Assembly: GCA_977017575.1 (NCBI GenBank)
Contig: CDRNVI010000199.1
Location: forward strand, 1 to 64,000
DNA from: Paramoeba atlantica
Taxonomy: Eukaryota > Discosea
Direction of reading: 5' to 3'
Length of the DNA: 64,000 nucleotides
A model generated the notes under the pieces. That model had not been told where the DNA came from and searched no databases. It was given only the letters and a program-made list of their open reading frames with translations. Each line of letters begins with the position of its first letter. Positions within the stretch are counted from its first letter, which is position 1. The translations under genes and the position numbers were made by a program. Positions 10,014-22,442 of this stretch are shown here, piece by piece.

Positions 10014-13000
10014 TTAGTTCTCACTAAGGGGTCTGCATTTGATTGTCTGTCTTCTAAAACCAGGGAGTGAATTCGATTTGGAGGTTTCTATGAAGTTAAT
10101 TACATTCCTTCAAAAATCTTCTTCGATAAAGCTCCTCATCAGATTGCTCTCTTGGGACTGATGGAACCATCCTTGGATATCTTTAGTAATTATTACAGGG
10201 AGGATTAGAGCATTCTCAAGAGCAGTTTGGGCCAGAAACAAAACATGGGGGGTTGTCACCATGTTTCCTTGGAATTTCCTTACAAAATTTCCTGGGGGGA
10301 TGGAGAAAGTCCAGTCACAGGTGAGGGGGGAATTGATCCAGTTCCACAGGGTTGAATTCAAAATAATCCACTCTTCACTGGTTTCTGCAACATGTTGTGA
10401 TCTTGGATCCCAATGATGGTTATTCACAGCACATGTTCCATCCTCTTTAGACCAACTTGCAGCAGTTGCAATTGCATCAGCTCGCTTGTTAAGTTTTCAG
10501 GGTACATGGATGAATTCTATCTCATCAAAGCACATTGCTAACTTACAGATTTCACAAAGTAGTTCATTCAAGGCATAGTTTTTGATGGCATGGGTTTTGG
10601 GTGCAGCCTTGGTGAGAATCATACAATCCCCAACAACTTCAATCTCATTCATCATTGATCTGGCACATTGCATTTCTTTTAGACAGCCTGTAAATTCGCC
10701 AATATTGTTGGACCCAAGAGAGATGGTTTCAAACCCACCACATATCTCTTTCCCTTCCCTGAAAACTGCAAAGCCCACACCCTCTAGATGAGGGTCTGTA
10801 CAGCCTGAGCCATCATAAAACACTTGAAAGCCTTTAAATTTAAAACTTTCCTTCTCTTTGGTTCCTTTCTTTGTTTGAGTTCTTGGGGGCTGAGGGAGGA
10901 TTTTGTTCTTTCTCAGGATTTTTTTGAAAATTTCAGTAGCATACTGGGGTGATTTCGATCCTTCCACACACACTGTGAGCCACAAACTCAACAAAGCAAC
11001 ACTCACCACAGAGGTTTCTTGTCTGGTGAGAAAATTTGAGACAAGGCCACACACATTCTTAGTTTCTTGCCAGCTGGGTACATTCAACAAAATACATTTC
11101 CTTCCCATTGCTTGGAGGAGGCCCTCAGCCACAGAACATTCCTCCAGAAGATGAGTTCACAACTCCTTTTCTCAGTGGCAGAGTCAGCAACTTGAGTTTT
11201 GGTTTGTGAAGTGAGCCAACTTGTCTCTTGTAGGCAGCCCTCTTATTAGGAATTTAATCAAATTCCTCTTAAGTTGGGGCCTAATTGCATGTGCCAAGTT
11301 GTACACCACACACTCAGCTCTTCCTTCACCCACATACAGATCCTTGATTTCAATGGGGATCACTCGAGACATATTGGAATAAGCAACTCAAGTGGCCTGA
11401 CCAAACACAACTTTGGCAGAGAGGCTTTGAGCTGCAAAAAGGGCATCCTTTCACATGGCTCCAATGGAAAGAGGACTTTGATAATCACTCCTCATCAGTG
11501 GATGAGAAGTGAGGAGGGCCCAGTTAAAAACAATTGGGTGGTGCAGTTGGGGGTTTGAGTCCAAAGGAGGATAGCATGAGGTAAGAATGGAGGTTTTTGT
11601 GTTGGCATAGGCACCCAGAGCTGAGTGGATGGATTTCCACATCAAGGAGGCAACAGATTTTGGAATCAGTTTGAATCTTGCTAAATATCCCATGCATGGA
11701 GTTAGATAGGTATTGACCATCCTTACTCTCAAGCAAAAATTGCCACCCCTTTTTTTGATTGCTGCTCCAACTTTCTTCATCTTTAAGATCACTTTCTCCC
11801 AATCCTTAAGAGGAGATAACCATTTACTTAACTTCACTCCCAGATATACAGTTTCATCACCACAGTAATTGGACCTTGCCATCTCAGCCCAGGGGCCTAC
11901 AGGTTTGAAAGACTCAGTTGAGAGGACAAAGCACTTATTAAAGTTCAGTTTAGCTCCAGTTGCTTCTTCATATTTCTTGAAGGTTGGAGTGAGAGAATTG
12001 ATGGTTTCAGCTTTCTGAATCACCATCCCCAAGTCATCCATAAAGCCTGATAGGTCTTGGGGGTTGTATTTCTTCTTCAAGCTCACCAAGAGGATGTCAA
12101 ACACAATTACAAACAAAAGGGGGGAGATCAGGCATTCTTGTCTGACACCAGTTCGACTTTGGATTGATTCATTGTTGCCTCCCCTCTTGGATCCACCAAT
12201 ATTTGGCAGCCAGGTTACAAATTCTTGAAGCACCTTCTCAACAACATAGATTGCTTGAGGGGGGGTGTTCAAACCTTTGAGAATATGAAGAAGTGCATCA
12301 TGATTCACATAATCATATGCCTTGCAAAAGTCTGTTTGGAGGAGGGTCACATCTTTCCCTTCTGCCAGAGCTTTGTAAAAAGAGTCATACACTGATTTCA
12401 CTGCTTCGTCAATTGACCTCCCCTTAAACATCACATGCTGTTCTTTAGAAATTACTCCACTTGCAATCTTCATCAGCCATTTTGCCCAATATCTCATCAC
12501 AATTTGATAATCTGAATTGGTAACACTGATTGGTTGAAATTGGTCAGGACGGGGGATATTCTCGACTTTGGGAATCAAACAGAGTTGGCTCTCACCAAAA
12601 GAGGGGGGGAACTCCATAATCTCACCCACTTGTTAAATTAGTTCCACCCACATGTCAAAATACTTTTTTTGTGTTGCCTTATATAAAGAGAAAGGGATAC
12701 CATCAGGTCTTGCACTGGTGTTATTGATTCTCTGAAGAAGTTTATCAACTTTCTTCCTGTCAACATCATGTCTCTCAACTGGGGGAAAGTGAGGATGATG
12801 GTCAGCAATCAATTTGTTGAGAGAATCCTTGTTATATGGTCTTTCTGTACTGAAAAGGCTCTCCCAAAAGTCTTTAATTGCTTTTTTAACCACATTATCA
12901 TCATGAGAGATCACTCCATCTACAATTACACCTTTAACACAGGGAAAAGATTTACAACCAGGGTGCAAGGGGTGTTCATCCACAAAAATTCTGAGTTGTT

Positions 13001-14285
13001 GTTCAAAAACTACAATTCAATCCATCTCAGCTTTGATCATTTTAGGAATAGCTTTGATTCTCCATTTCTTATCATCTTGAGAGCCATTCCATCCTATTGC
13101 AGCTGTATGAAGGAGTTTGAGTTCCAACGAAGAGAATGAGTGTATAGCTGAAGTTTTCTTTAAAATCCTGGTCTTTGCAAGGTGTTTGATGATTGTCTGG
13201 AGTTTCCATAGTTCTTTGAAAAGGTGAGCTTTTTTCCCTTTATCTTTCCACAGAGGAATTAATTCCCACACCTTCTCTTTGAATTTAATAAGACAACTAA
13301 CAGGATCACCTTCCACATAGTCCCCAACTTCATTAATGAGGGCATTAATAAATTTAGAATCTTTAATGAGGTATTCAGGGATTCTCTTCTTGTTAGATTT
13401 CAACTTCCATTCTTTGATACTAGTTCCACCTATGATCATCGCATGGTCCTTAAAGCCTGAAGGGATCGCATTGACAAAAATTCTTTCACTAGGAGTGTTT
13501 GAGGGAATAAAGACATGATCAATACATCATCCTTGGAAATGGGTTGGTTCTGACCACCCTAGTTTTGATAAATTCCAAGATTCAGAGGATTCTACAAGCT
13601 CTTTAAAAAGGGGTTCATTAAGATCCTAGTTGAAGTTACCTCCCAGAACATTCAGTCCATCTTTGGAGAAGAACTTTCTGATTTGGTCTTACATAAAGGG
13701 AAGTTTCAGATCACAATGATGGTAAACATTCATTACAGCATATTCAGTATTGAAAATCTTGGTTCTCAGTCCAAACAAACCACTCTCAGAGCTTTCAATT
13801 GGGTATGGTTCTATATCATAAAGGCCTTCCATTCTTCTAACTCTAATGGCAAGGCCCTGCTTCTGTTTTGAGAAGGAGTTTTTGAACCACAAATATTTCC
13901 TCAAACAATTCTTGAGATGATCAAGATCTTTTTCAGATGTGACATGGGTTTCTTGGAGCAAAATAAACAGAGGACAGCAACTTGCAGCCATTTTACAGTA
14001 AAGGTTGAGTTTTTCATCATTATGAACACCATTGATGTTTTATGATAAAATCCTCATGTCTGGAAATTTGTTATACTGATACAGGTTTGGAAGCAGAGGT
14101 GCAGGGAAGGGAGGAAGGAAAGAAGATGAAGGGGGTTGGGACCCCAAGACAGATGCTTGAGGGGTTGGAGAGGCAAGGTTTGTTTTTTGATGAAGATCAA
14201 TAACAGAAGAGTCAGAGAAAGCACAAGGGTCCTTCAGTGGTGGAAAGAAAGATTTTAAATTGTTGTTGTTTTTCTTTCCTTTCAT
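10014..14285 (-). pseudogene. LINE copy B ORF2: endonuclease, reverse transcriptase, RNase H
   Basis: The frame runs from the ATG at 14,285 (MKGKKNNNN) to the TAA at 10,014-10,016. Domains in order are: an APE-type endonuclease (SWNINGV, LLQETH, NVYHH); reverse transcriptase (QTDFCKAYDYVNHD, GVRQ..LISPLLF, and the catalytic FMDDLG where most LINEs have F/YADD); a Cys/His knuckle; and RNase H (FYDGSG, GEFTG, GDCMILTK). This EN-RT-RNH order places the family in the I/Tad-like part of LINE diversity. ORF2 nicks target DNA and copies the LINE RNA in place. The copy has several nonsense and frame changes. It keeps the CGA codon (TCG at 12,153-12,155) that is TGA in copy D. Confidence 0.8.
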
Positions 14286-14293
14286 TCTTTCCT

Positions 14294-16327
14294 TTATGAG
14301 GGGGAGGAAGAAGAGGAGGATGAAACATTGCTTGACTCAGGAAATTGAGCACTATCTATTGTCAACACTGTCTCACCCCATTCTATTTGATGCAAATCTC
14401 CAAAAACTGCAAAACCGTTTGAGGCAGGGATCTCCAAAAAAGGATAAGTCGCTTTTTCCTTTCTGGGGACACCAGTGGGGACACTCTTATCACAGTCATT
14501 TTCCTTTGTTTTTTCCTCTTCATCTTTCTCTTCTTCTATCTCCTCTTTCCCTTTCTTCTCTTCCCTACTTTTCTTTTTCTTCTTCTTTGCTGGCTTCTTG
14601 ATTACAGGTAATGGTTTGGTCCCAGTAGAAGTTGGTTCCTTCTCTTCAATTGTCTCTTCTAACACTACCCTCTTCTTCAGTCTGGATTTTGGCTTTAATT
14701 TCAGTTCCTCAACCACCTGATCAATAATGTGGCCAAGAAAGTCTGCATCAAAACTCGATTCCCATTTAAGCTATCCTTTTTCCAACTTGCTCTTCAACTT
14801 CCCAAGGCTATCTTCAGTCCTCTCCCACTCACACTGGAAATTCACCCCATCTAATATTTTTCAAGCCCCTTCAGTGTTATGAATAGTCATTGACCATTTG
14901 CTCCCAGAAATTGGATCAGATGAGAATTGAGGTCTGTTCACATCTGGGGAAATCTCATCCTCATCCTGAATTAAAATAACCCCCCTTTCAGTGTCAGTTT
15001 CAGCAACAATGTCTTCAAGGAAATCCATCATATCTTTTTGAGGGATTGTTGGGGTTTCTGATGTACTGCCTGAGTGAGATGATGTGGCTGGAGTTTGGGA
15101 GGGTGATTCCTTACAAGGCTTAGTAGTCTTAAGCAAATATTTGGGTTGGTTACTTCTTGAAGGGGCTGATTTTTCCTTGGAGAAACTTTCTCAAAGAGCA
15201 GTTTCCCTCATGTTTGTGCTTTGATCAATCTCCATCAAGGTTGTAGATGAGAGACAAGGGTCAGCAGACTTCATTGGGAGTGGTGCCCTCTGATTGGGAT
15301 TTGGTAATATGGGAAATTGGGACAGAGAGAGATTTGTGCCTTGGTTCCCTTGATTTGTCAAGGACTCTGTAGGAATAATAAATCTTTTATGTGATTGTTC
15401 CCTCAATTTTGTGATTGTCACAGGACAGGAAGGAAATTTCCTCCAAGAGTCTGTCTCATTATTTAACTTTTTGATGATTCCTCCCTCTCCCTCCTTGTCC
15501 ACAATCTCCTTCGCACATTTTAAATGTCTTGAGTGTGAAATCTCACACACTTGACAATTTACTTTCTCATGAAAAGGACTCATAGGGGTTCACAGAGAGA
15601 TCCTACCTTGAAACTCATTGTTAATAATAAAAGAACCTCTGTGCTTAGCAATAATACATGTCAGAATAAGAGGGATTACATCATAGAAGATGACAATACA
15701 ATCATCGCTGATCTGAGCCACCTCTCTTAATCTATGGTGAGGAAGAGCAGATTCACCAATAAACAATCTTTGGATCCACTCTTCCCCTTTGATTAAAAAG
15801 GGGACACAGAGTTTAAAGCCCCATAAATTCCAATCTTGGTTGTTCTTCCAGATAAAGGGCTTCCCAAAACCAGTTGCAAGGAAGGAACCATTTTTCAGAA
15901 TGACTTTCTCCAGGGGTTTGTGCATTTTTTTGTCAAAGGTGACCACGTTGAGGTGGCCTTTCATAACACACAAGAGGAAGTTCCCTCTCAGCTTAGGGAC
16001 TTTGTTGAGTGTGGCCATTGCTCTCTGATAGTTTGGCATTCCTTCATAGAAACAAAAGGAACCCATTACAAAGATGGGATGGATTATTGCATTGTTCTTC
16101 ATAAAGTTAACCTCAGTTCCAATATGGGACAAGGTTTTCAGTATTTCTTTCTTGACTTGCAACCACCATCCTTCCTCAGGCGCTCTCTTCGAGGTTGATT
16201 TGATTGGAATTTCTTCAGAATTCCCACTTGGGTTTGTGTTTTTTTGTTCATTCTTCAAATACAAGGGGGAGTGGGACCCATTCTGGGAGCCTTTAGAGGA
16301 AGAGGACTTACTCTTTCCACTGAACAT
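14294..16327 (-). pseudogene. LINE copy B ORF1
   Basis: ORF1 starts at the ATG at 16,327 and ends at the TAA near 14,294, eight bases before ORF2. The predicted protein is about 677 aa. A Ser/Lys-rich N-terminus is followed by a globular region (MGSFCFYEGMPNYQRAM, LRGNFLLCVMKGHLN) and a C-x2-C...H-x4-C knuckle (CQVCEISHSRHLKC). Next comes a Ser/Pro-rich linker, then a Lys/Glu-rich charged segment (KKPAKKKKKKSREEKKG) and a Ser-rich end. ORF1 of such LINEs is an RNA-binding, particle-forming protein. Where copies C and D have TGA near residue 467, B has CAA, which implies an ancestral CGA. Confidence 0.75.
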
Positions 16328-16423
16328 AACAAATTTCTCTGAAGTGCTCAACTAGGCAGGGTTTCACCAACACAGCAGGTGAAGGAAAGAAAATCAGATT
16401 GGGCAAGGAAAGTCTCCTTGAAC

Positions 16424-18978
16424 AAGACAATCAAAACAAAGAATATAAAACCATAAGATAATATTCAAGCTTGGAAATATTAATTTCATAATTTGAATAA
16501 TTTGCTTTCCTATTCTCATCATTTCATCTAAAAGGTGTTGAATCTTACTTGGTTCCAAATCTTCCCCCTCATCATTAGTGAATTTCAAACATTCCCAAAA
16601 AGAGCTTATAAATTTAATTCACTGACAAATAAATGAAAAAGCTTGTAACTTCAAATCAAATAAGGGTGGCAACTGGTGGTGAGGAAAACAGGAATAAATT
16701 GCTTCAATAACCAACTTGTGATAATTTTGCAATAGCCTTGTTGCTTGCTCTCCAATCAACCGAAATTTCAGCTTCTTTCCTTCCTCAATCTCAAGAAAGA
16801 GAGCAATCCAAAAACTCTTTTCATTTGCTCCACCATCTCTTGTAACATCTTTTTCCCAAATTCCTGATTGGAATTTGCAAACTCAACAATAGTAAGAAAT
16901 AAGGCCAAAGTTGCAGAGCACTTGCTATGAAGAGGACCATCTAGAGTAAAATGCTCACAAATTGCTAACAAAGGGGCTCCTTTTTTGCTATAATTCTCTT
17001 CCCAAATAAACTGTTGAAGGATTGTATCTCTTGCATTTTCATCTATCAACTTATCTGAAATGATTTCTTGCCATTTCACTTGAACTTTTTCCCCCATTTC
17101 TTTCATTTTTGCCAATGTTCACCTTTGTAACTTGTCTTGAGGAATATCAGCATTGTCACAAGTCACATCAAGCTAATAAATAGAGAAATAAGTTGCAGAA
17201 CAACCTTGATGACCAGCCACTTTACTTTGGTAAGAAAAGTCACCAATTGAAAGAAAATGGCCATGATACAGATTTGTTTTGGTATTATTGATTTCACATA
17301 GAATTGAAACATCATTCTTTTCCACTGCTGCAATTCCAGGGTTTAAAACATTCTCACAAAGCCATTTGCTCACTTCATCATCTTCTTTGAAATTCCCACC
17401 ACAAATCCAAGGCATCAATGTTGGTGAACTTCCAACTTCAACAAAGTTCACAAATTGCAAATATGTATTTATCATATCTATTTGAAAAATAGATTTTCAA
17501 TTAAATCTTGTTTTGTTTCTTTTCCTCTATACTCCTCCTCAAAAAAAAAAGAAAATAATTTTTCTACTTACTTGTTTACTTTCCAGAGCACCATCAGTGA
17601 ACATATTCACTAAAATTTGATTTGTCTTCTTAAAAAAGGTGAGAAATTGTTGAACTTTTGAACATTGGAGCATTGCTTTCAGTCTTTTCTCAACAACTTC
17701 TTCCAACTTTTGATAACCACCTTTAACCCCATACTCAGAAGGGAGTTCATGAAACCTATATGTTTATCTTTTGAGCAAATTGTTTTCATTGAGAAGAAGA
17801 AAAGAAGCTTATAACAAAAAAAAAAAATTCTTATTTTACTTCAAGCTCCAATGCAAACAACATTTTCTCCCCAAAATCCATTGTAGACTTCAGAGCAGAA
17901 AGTTTTGGAAATGGAATTTCAAACTCTGGTGTTTTCAACTGAATTAGCTTCTCAGACAAAGAATCTAAGCTTCACTGAAATATCAATCATATAATTTGGA
18001 TTTTTTGGTAACCTATATCATTCATTATTATGCTTACAAACTGTGCTTGTTTCAAATTGTCAGATTTCTCAAGGTTTTGAAAGTCTATTTATTAAATTTT
18101 TAAGAAATCAGAATCCTTTAAAAACACACATACAAAAAAAAAAATTAACCTTTTCAAACAGCTTTCTTTACAACTTGCTTTCCAACAGGCAGACAAATGA
18201 CTTTTTCAATCAGTCTTTTTTGAAACCTTGGATTTGAACTTTTCAAAAGTTCTGAGAATACTTTTTCAAAAGGTTTATCCTCTTTAATCTTCGTTTCTTC
18301 ATCATCTTCATTACAAAGAACCTTTGAAAAGATAAACCACTTTAAACTTTGTAATTTCTTCTGTTTTGCTCTTGATTTGAGATGAAAAAAAGCTCTCCTT
18401 TGCCTTTACTGTTGTTTTTCACAAATAGCAGAAGTGTTGATGATTGGAAGTTGTTCTATTTTTGTTTGTAAGAAAAATTGAAAAATTGTCATTTTAAAAG
18501 AAAGTTAAACCAGGTTGGTTTGGTTCTTTTGACTTTTTTGATTTTTTTGATCTTTTTCCAAAAATCTTTCTGGTGAGTCTGCGAGATTTGAGTGTGTTCA
18601 TTTTCAAAAAATTGCCCAATCTATTTGTTCTTAGACTTTAGAATATGGAGAAAAAAGTAAAACCAAAATAGAAAAGGATATCTTCTCTTTCAAAGAGAGA
18701 TATTGGCAGTTTGACCAACACTTTTTTAACACTTTTCAACATTTCTCTCATAAAAGTTGTTTTTTTGGTTCTTTAAAAATACATTGTTTTAAAGAACATC
18801 AAAAAACAAATCAAAATCAAAAAAACAAACCTTGAAAAGACTTTAAACAAAGATCAAAAAAGTGGACAGCAGAAGTGAAGAGAAGCACAAAAGAAAAACA
18901 CAAGAAAACACAAGAACACAAACCCTGTCCAAAATAGGGACTCAAAAAAAGTGCACAATTTTTGAAAAATCAAATGCA
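16424..18978 (-). pseudogene. R1 repeat, copy 1: decayed multi-exon gene
   Basis: The minus strand carries several coding-like blocks separated by AT-rich segments that begin GTAAGT or GTAAAATAAG and end in AG. Peptides include KLIQLKTPEFEIPFPKL, then FHELPSEYGVKGGYQ...NQILVNMFTDGALESKQ, then MPWICGGNFKEDDEVSKWLC...SIGDFSYQSKVAGHQGC, and finally a helical stretch ending near 16,400. The pattern GD..Y..KV.GH.G.S..Y resembles, to my eye, a widespread domain in transposon-associated proteins (GD..FL..L.G..G...YPC.WC), but this is only a resemblance. Copies at 30,045-31,815 and 55,950-57,825 show that this is a dispersed repeat. It looks decayed and is cut at 16,424 by LINE B. Confidence 0.45.
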
Positions 18979-19022
18979 GTGAAAAAGTTGAGGATAAATT
19001 CCCTTGGAAGGAGCTTTGGATT
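18979..19022 (+). repeat. SINE-I fragment, left piece
   Basis: This short piece (AAAGTTGAGGATAAATTC...) matches the middle of the SINE-I body at 28,606-28,650. The rest of the same SINE resumes at 19,281, after an inserted segment. Confidence 0.6.
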
Positions 19023-19280
19023 ATAGTATGGAGTGGTGCATTTCTACTACTAATACAAACAGAACAAGGAAACAAATTGGTTTAAATCTCCTAAATTTAC
19101 TATGATATCTACAACTTCTGCTCAAAGCACAACAAAAGCAATACAAACCAAATTCATGATGAAACACAAATTTGGGCAAAACAAAATGCTCCCTAATTGG
19201 GAAAACGCAGAGGAAACAACAAAACTACATCAAATTGAGAAGCATCTTCAAGAGTCAAAACACTCTTACAACCTGACAAT
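19023..19280 (+). mobile_element. Copia-type gag N-terminal fragment inside a SINE
   Basis: About 258 bp split the SINE. From 19,102 it reads MISTTSAQSTTKAIQTKF and continues as a hydrophilic frame that looks like the start of a copia-type gag. The same segment recurs at 29,075-29,278, where it is joined directly to an RNase H end. It is a fossil fragment. Confidence 0.45.
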
Positions 19281-19481
19281 TATTCTCTCTTCTGATGTGC
19301 ATCCTCCAGCCTGAACTTGCAGAAGTTCTAAAGTTCAGCATAAAGACCAACTGAACTAAGCTGAAGTTTAAAACTTCACCTCTCATTAGAGGTTAAAAAC
19401 AAACATAATTTAATGTAATTCAAATGGCTTAGATTAAAAACTACTAATTGAATAAAGTTTGTCTTAAAAAGAAAAAAAAAA
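19281..19481 (+). repeat. SINE-I, 3' part with A-rich tail
   Basis: It matches the 3' half of the SINE-I copies at 27,627-28,045 and 28,423-28,844 (TCTGATGTGCATCC, AACTTGCAGAAGTTC, GCTGAAGTTTAAAACTTC) and ends in an AAAGA9-type tail. The body contains two short hairpins, AACTTGCAGAAGTT and GAAGTTTAAAACTTC. Confidence 0.75.
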
Positions 19482-19637
19482 TCAACTTATTGATGTACTT
19501 GTAACCACCATTAGAGTTAAACAAGTAAGACATCATCTTGATCCACATATCATAGTTTGTCTCAGTTAACTTTAGTACTTTCACAACTGTTTTGTTCATT
19601 ATGATACTACAGTGGTAGAGACACTAAACTCTTAATC
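19482..19637 (-). mobile_element. Copia-type element: primer-binding site and gag start
   Basis: The plus strand at 19,610-19,637 reads GTAGAGACACTAAACTC followed by TTAATC, which corresponds to the D-arm end and anticodon arm of tRNA-Lys. As a primer-binding site it abuts the LTR at 19,638. Downstream in the element sense (minus), an ATG at 19,599 opens MNKTVVKVLKLTETNYDMW, a typical copia gag opening with the NY..W motif. A SINE tail interrupts it at 19,481. Confidence 0.55.
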
Positions 19638-20107
19638 TAACAAATGGAAAAATGGTGCAGAGATGAAACTGAGAAATAAACTCAGAAATTAAATCAGAGA
19701 AAAACAAAAGTGAAAGCTTTATTTTGACTTTGATACTTAGCACTAACTATTCACAAAATGCAGAGGGCAAAGGACTAAGTCACCAAGTTCACCAAAAGAA
19801 AGAATGGAAGTTTGGGAACTGAATCAGCAATTTGTCAAAAGGGAGAAATGGATCAAAAGAGTGACATCATCATTAAAACAAAAAGACCACAAGCAAGCTT
19901 TAAGCTATTGCCAATTAACAATCAATCTTCTCTTTCTTCCACTGGGTTTCATTTACAGAAACTTTCTCTTCTTCACATCAAATATGATTATCCCTAAAGG
20001 AACTTATTTTTCAAAAGAGAAAAACTAAATAAACACCTTCAACTGAGACTTTTAATTCCTTAGCATCATTTCAATTGAGTACAATTCAATTTCTGTCCAA
20101 TATAACA
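19638..20107 (-). repeat. LTR shared by two copia-type interiors
   Basis: The 470-bp segment has a primer-binding site on its left side and a purine tract (minus sense GGGGGAA) on its right. It therefore serves as the 5' LTR of the interior to the left and as the 3' LTR of the interior to the right. This is the arrangement left by recombination between tandem copies. Its right edge ends ATAACA. The left edge begins TAACAAATGG and does not show the usual TG, so that boundary is less certain. Confidence 0.45.
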
Positions 20108-21430
20108 TTCCCCCAGATTTTAATTCTCACTTGATAAGTAAGAATATACCTGTAAACCCATTTAAGTTTCATTAAATTAAATAATTTACCTTCAATTTCC
20201 ATTATGTTAGTTTTACCTATTTTAACTTCACCCTTCAAACCTTTCCATAATTTATAGTTACAATACAAAATTATCATTGCTGGGTTAAAAATTATTCAAA
20301 CATTTAGAGATTTTTCTTGACCCCAGGTCACAGAAGTATAAACTTTCATATTATCAGATAGAGGACAAATAGAAATATTACCATTAAATTTCGCAGAAGT
20401 GAGTTCAGCCTTGCTCAAGAACAAATCATAGTTAGATTTTTCTTTTAAATAATTTAATGAATCTACTGGAGAGTTTTCACCCTCAAATCAATCATTGACT
20501 TCTTTTCAGGACAATCTCTCATCATATGTTCAGTTTTTTGATAGTTAAAACATTTTCCTTCTTATAATAAAGTTTGTTTCTCATAAGGCACTCTTTTCTC
20601 AGATGGAACTCTCTTGGATGAAATTTTCTCAAATGGACTCTTCAATCTTTGAGATGAACAATTACTTTGAATATGATCATGTTTTCCACAATAATAACAC
20701 TTCTTCAAACCTCCAGATCCAAAACCCACATTAACAAAACTGTAAAACAATTCTGTTTAAAAGCCATATTCTTCTAAAGAACACTAAAATGTTTCATTAA
20801 GTTAAAATTTTCAAACTTACTTTCAAAAACATTATAATATTTTAGAAGCAAAGCATGATACAAAATACTTTTCATATCAGCTGAATCAAAATCTATATTC
20901 AATATCTCTAAATATATCTCAAGCCAATTTATAAATAGTTTGATCCTCTTAGAAGGCTTCTGTTTCAAGAGCAGCTACACAAATTTTTTCTCACCACTCA
21001 GCACTAAAATTATCTTAAAATAAAAATGTAATAATATTTGAAATATTTATAGTAAAGTAATCTATTCTCTGAAGACTTAACTTTGAATCTCCAGAAATTG
21101 CTTTAAACAAGCAATGATGCCAAAAACTCTTATTTTTAACATTATTTCTCATTTTCCAGTAGAAATCATTTTGAAAAAACAAAATTTTTTCAACATCATC
21201 ACACAATGTATTTAACTTTAAAAAACTTTTCACAGTCTTAAGAGTTCAACTACAATCCTCCATCTCTTGTGTCATCTGAGATAAAGTTCTTTTCACTTCT
21301 TGCTCATCAACCTGAAGATAACTCCTCTCCCTGCTTGTGTTCCAAGCAGAAACTGATCATATGACCACATCTCTATCATATAGAGCTGTCAAATTGCTTA
21401 TCTACCAGCCTATCTACACCACTATTTTCT
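20108..21430 (-). mobile_element. LTR-element interior with gag, broken
   Basis: Minus-strand frames between 21,330 and 20,560 encode a helical gag-like protein (WNTSRERSYLQVDEQEVK, later FWHHCLFKAISGDSK) ending in a CCHC knuckle, CYYCGKHDHIQSNC, near 20,690. No integrase, reverse transcriptase or RNase H is visible before the LTR, so this is a gag-only, deleted and broken element of copia type. Confidence 0.5.
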
Positions 21431-21752
21431 AAACAAAGTCTCCTAATGCTCACATTAGATAGAAAATTCATTCAACAATAATTATCTTCTGTTTTCTTCT
21501 AAAAACAAAAAATCCAATAACACAAATTCAAGGAGAATAATAGAAAGAACATTACCCAGAGAAGAATATAATCAAAATCTTTTTTTCTCACATTTTCCCA
21601 CATCCTTACAAAAAGACCCAACCAAAACATTCCCTTTTGAAGATAGGGCAACATAGAAAAATTATCACTTGTGGCTAATGTACAACTGAAAATAAATGGA
21701 AAAAGAACCAAAACACAGAAATAAAGTGAACTTTCAAAAAAAAGTACAGATA
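21431..21752. other. AT-rich stretch with no recognisable gene
   Basis: This 320-bp segment lies between the LTR-element gag and the hAT derivative. Only short biased frames are present and I recognise nothing in it. Confidence 0.5.
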
Positions 21753-22059
21753 CATGGGGGTGAGTTCAAGCTGCACTTGCAATCATGGTGTTTTTTGAGG
21801 TTGAAGTAACTTCAAATATTCCTTTTGAGCCTTCAAAAAAAAAATGTAACATCATATCCATATGTTCATTTTTGTGGTCTCTCTTTTGATTTGTTTGTTT
21901 TTTGGTTGAATGAGGATGGTGAAGGTTGAAGAAATAGAACAAAAAAGAAAAGGAAAAATGAAAAAAAGTATGTATTTGTTATTTTTTTGATGATTGGATT
22001 GTTTGATTTGAAAGAAAAGGTTGTGTGTGTTGAAGTTAAAAATAATGATGTTGGGTTAG

Positions 22060-22366
22060 TGTTGGGTTGTCATAGTTGGTTTTGTTGACTTTGTTGTTTT
22101 GTTGGTGAGTGGAAACACTGAACTATTTTGTGTGTGTTTTCCGATTGTGAATAATTGTAAATTATTTGTTGCTCTTTTTTGTACAAAAGAGGTTTTGTTC
22201 TTTAGACCCATTTGTGGGTGAAAGAGTGTAAACTTTCTTTTGTTTTTTTTGGCTTTTGGAACACATTTGATAAAAGACATTGAACCAAGCTTGTTCTTTC
22301 TTTATTCTTTGTTTTTGTTCTCTGTTCTTGTCTCTATTTCCATACTATTCTGTAGAGGACTCAACT
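22060..22366 (+). repeat. Gypsy 5' LTR
   Basis: This 307-bp repeat matches 27,320-27,626. A T-run follows immediately, and I could not assign a tRNA to the primer-binding site. Confidence 0.85.
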
Positions 22367-22442
22367 TTTTTTTGGTCTTTTCCTTGTGTGCATTGAATTT
22401 AATCAGTTGTAAATCCATTTTTTTTTAGAAAACTTTTTCTCT

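Larger units (their letters stand above)
9848..16423 (-). mobile_element. LINE family 1, copy B, full length
   Basis: A minus-strand non-LTR retrotransposon of about 6.58 kb. The poly(A) tail appears as T12 at 9,848-9,859 and the 5' end (GTTCAAGGAGAC) lies at 16,423. It contains ORF1 and ORF2 separated by eight bases, and a 3' UTR with AATAAATGGCACCTGG before the tail. I found no clear target duplication: the left flank is family-2 LINE sequence and the right flank is repeat R1, so a rearrangement or deletion probably followed insertion. Confidence 0.9.
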
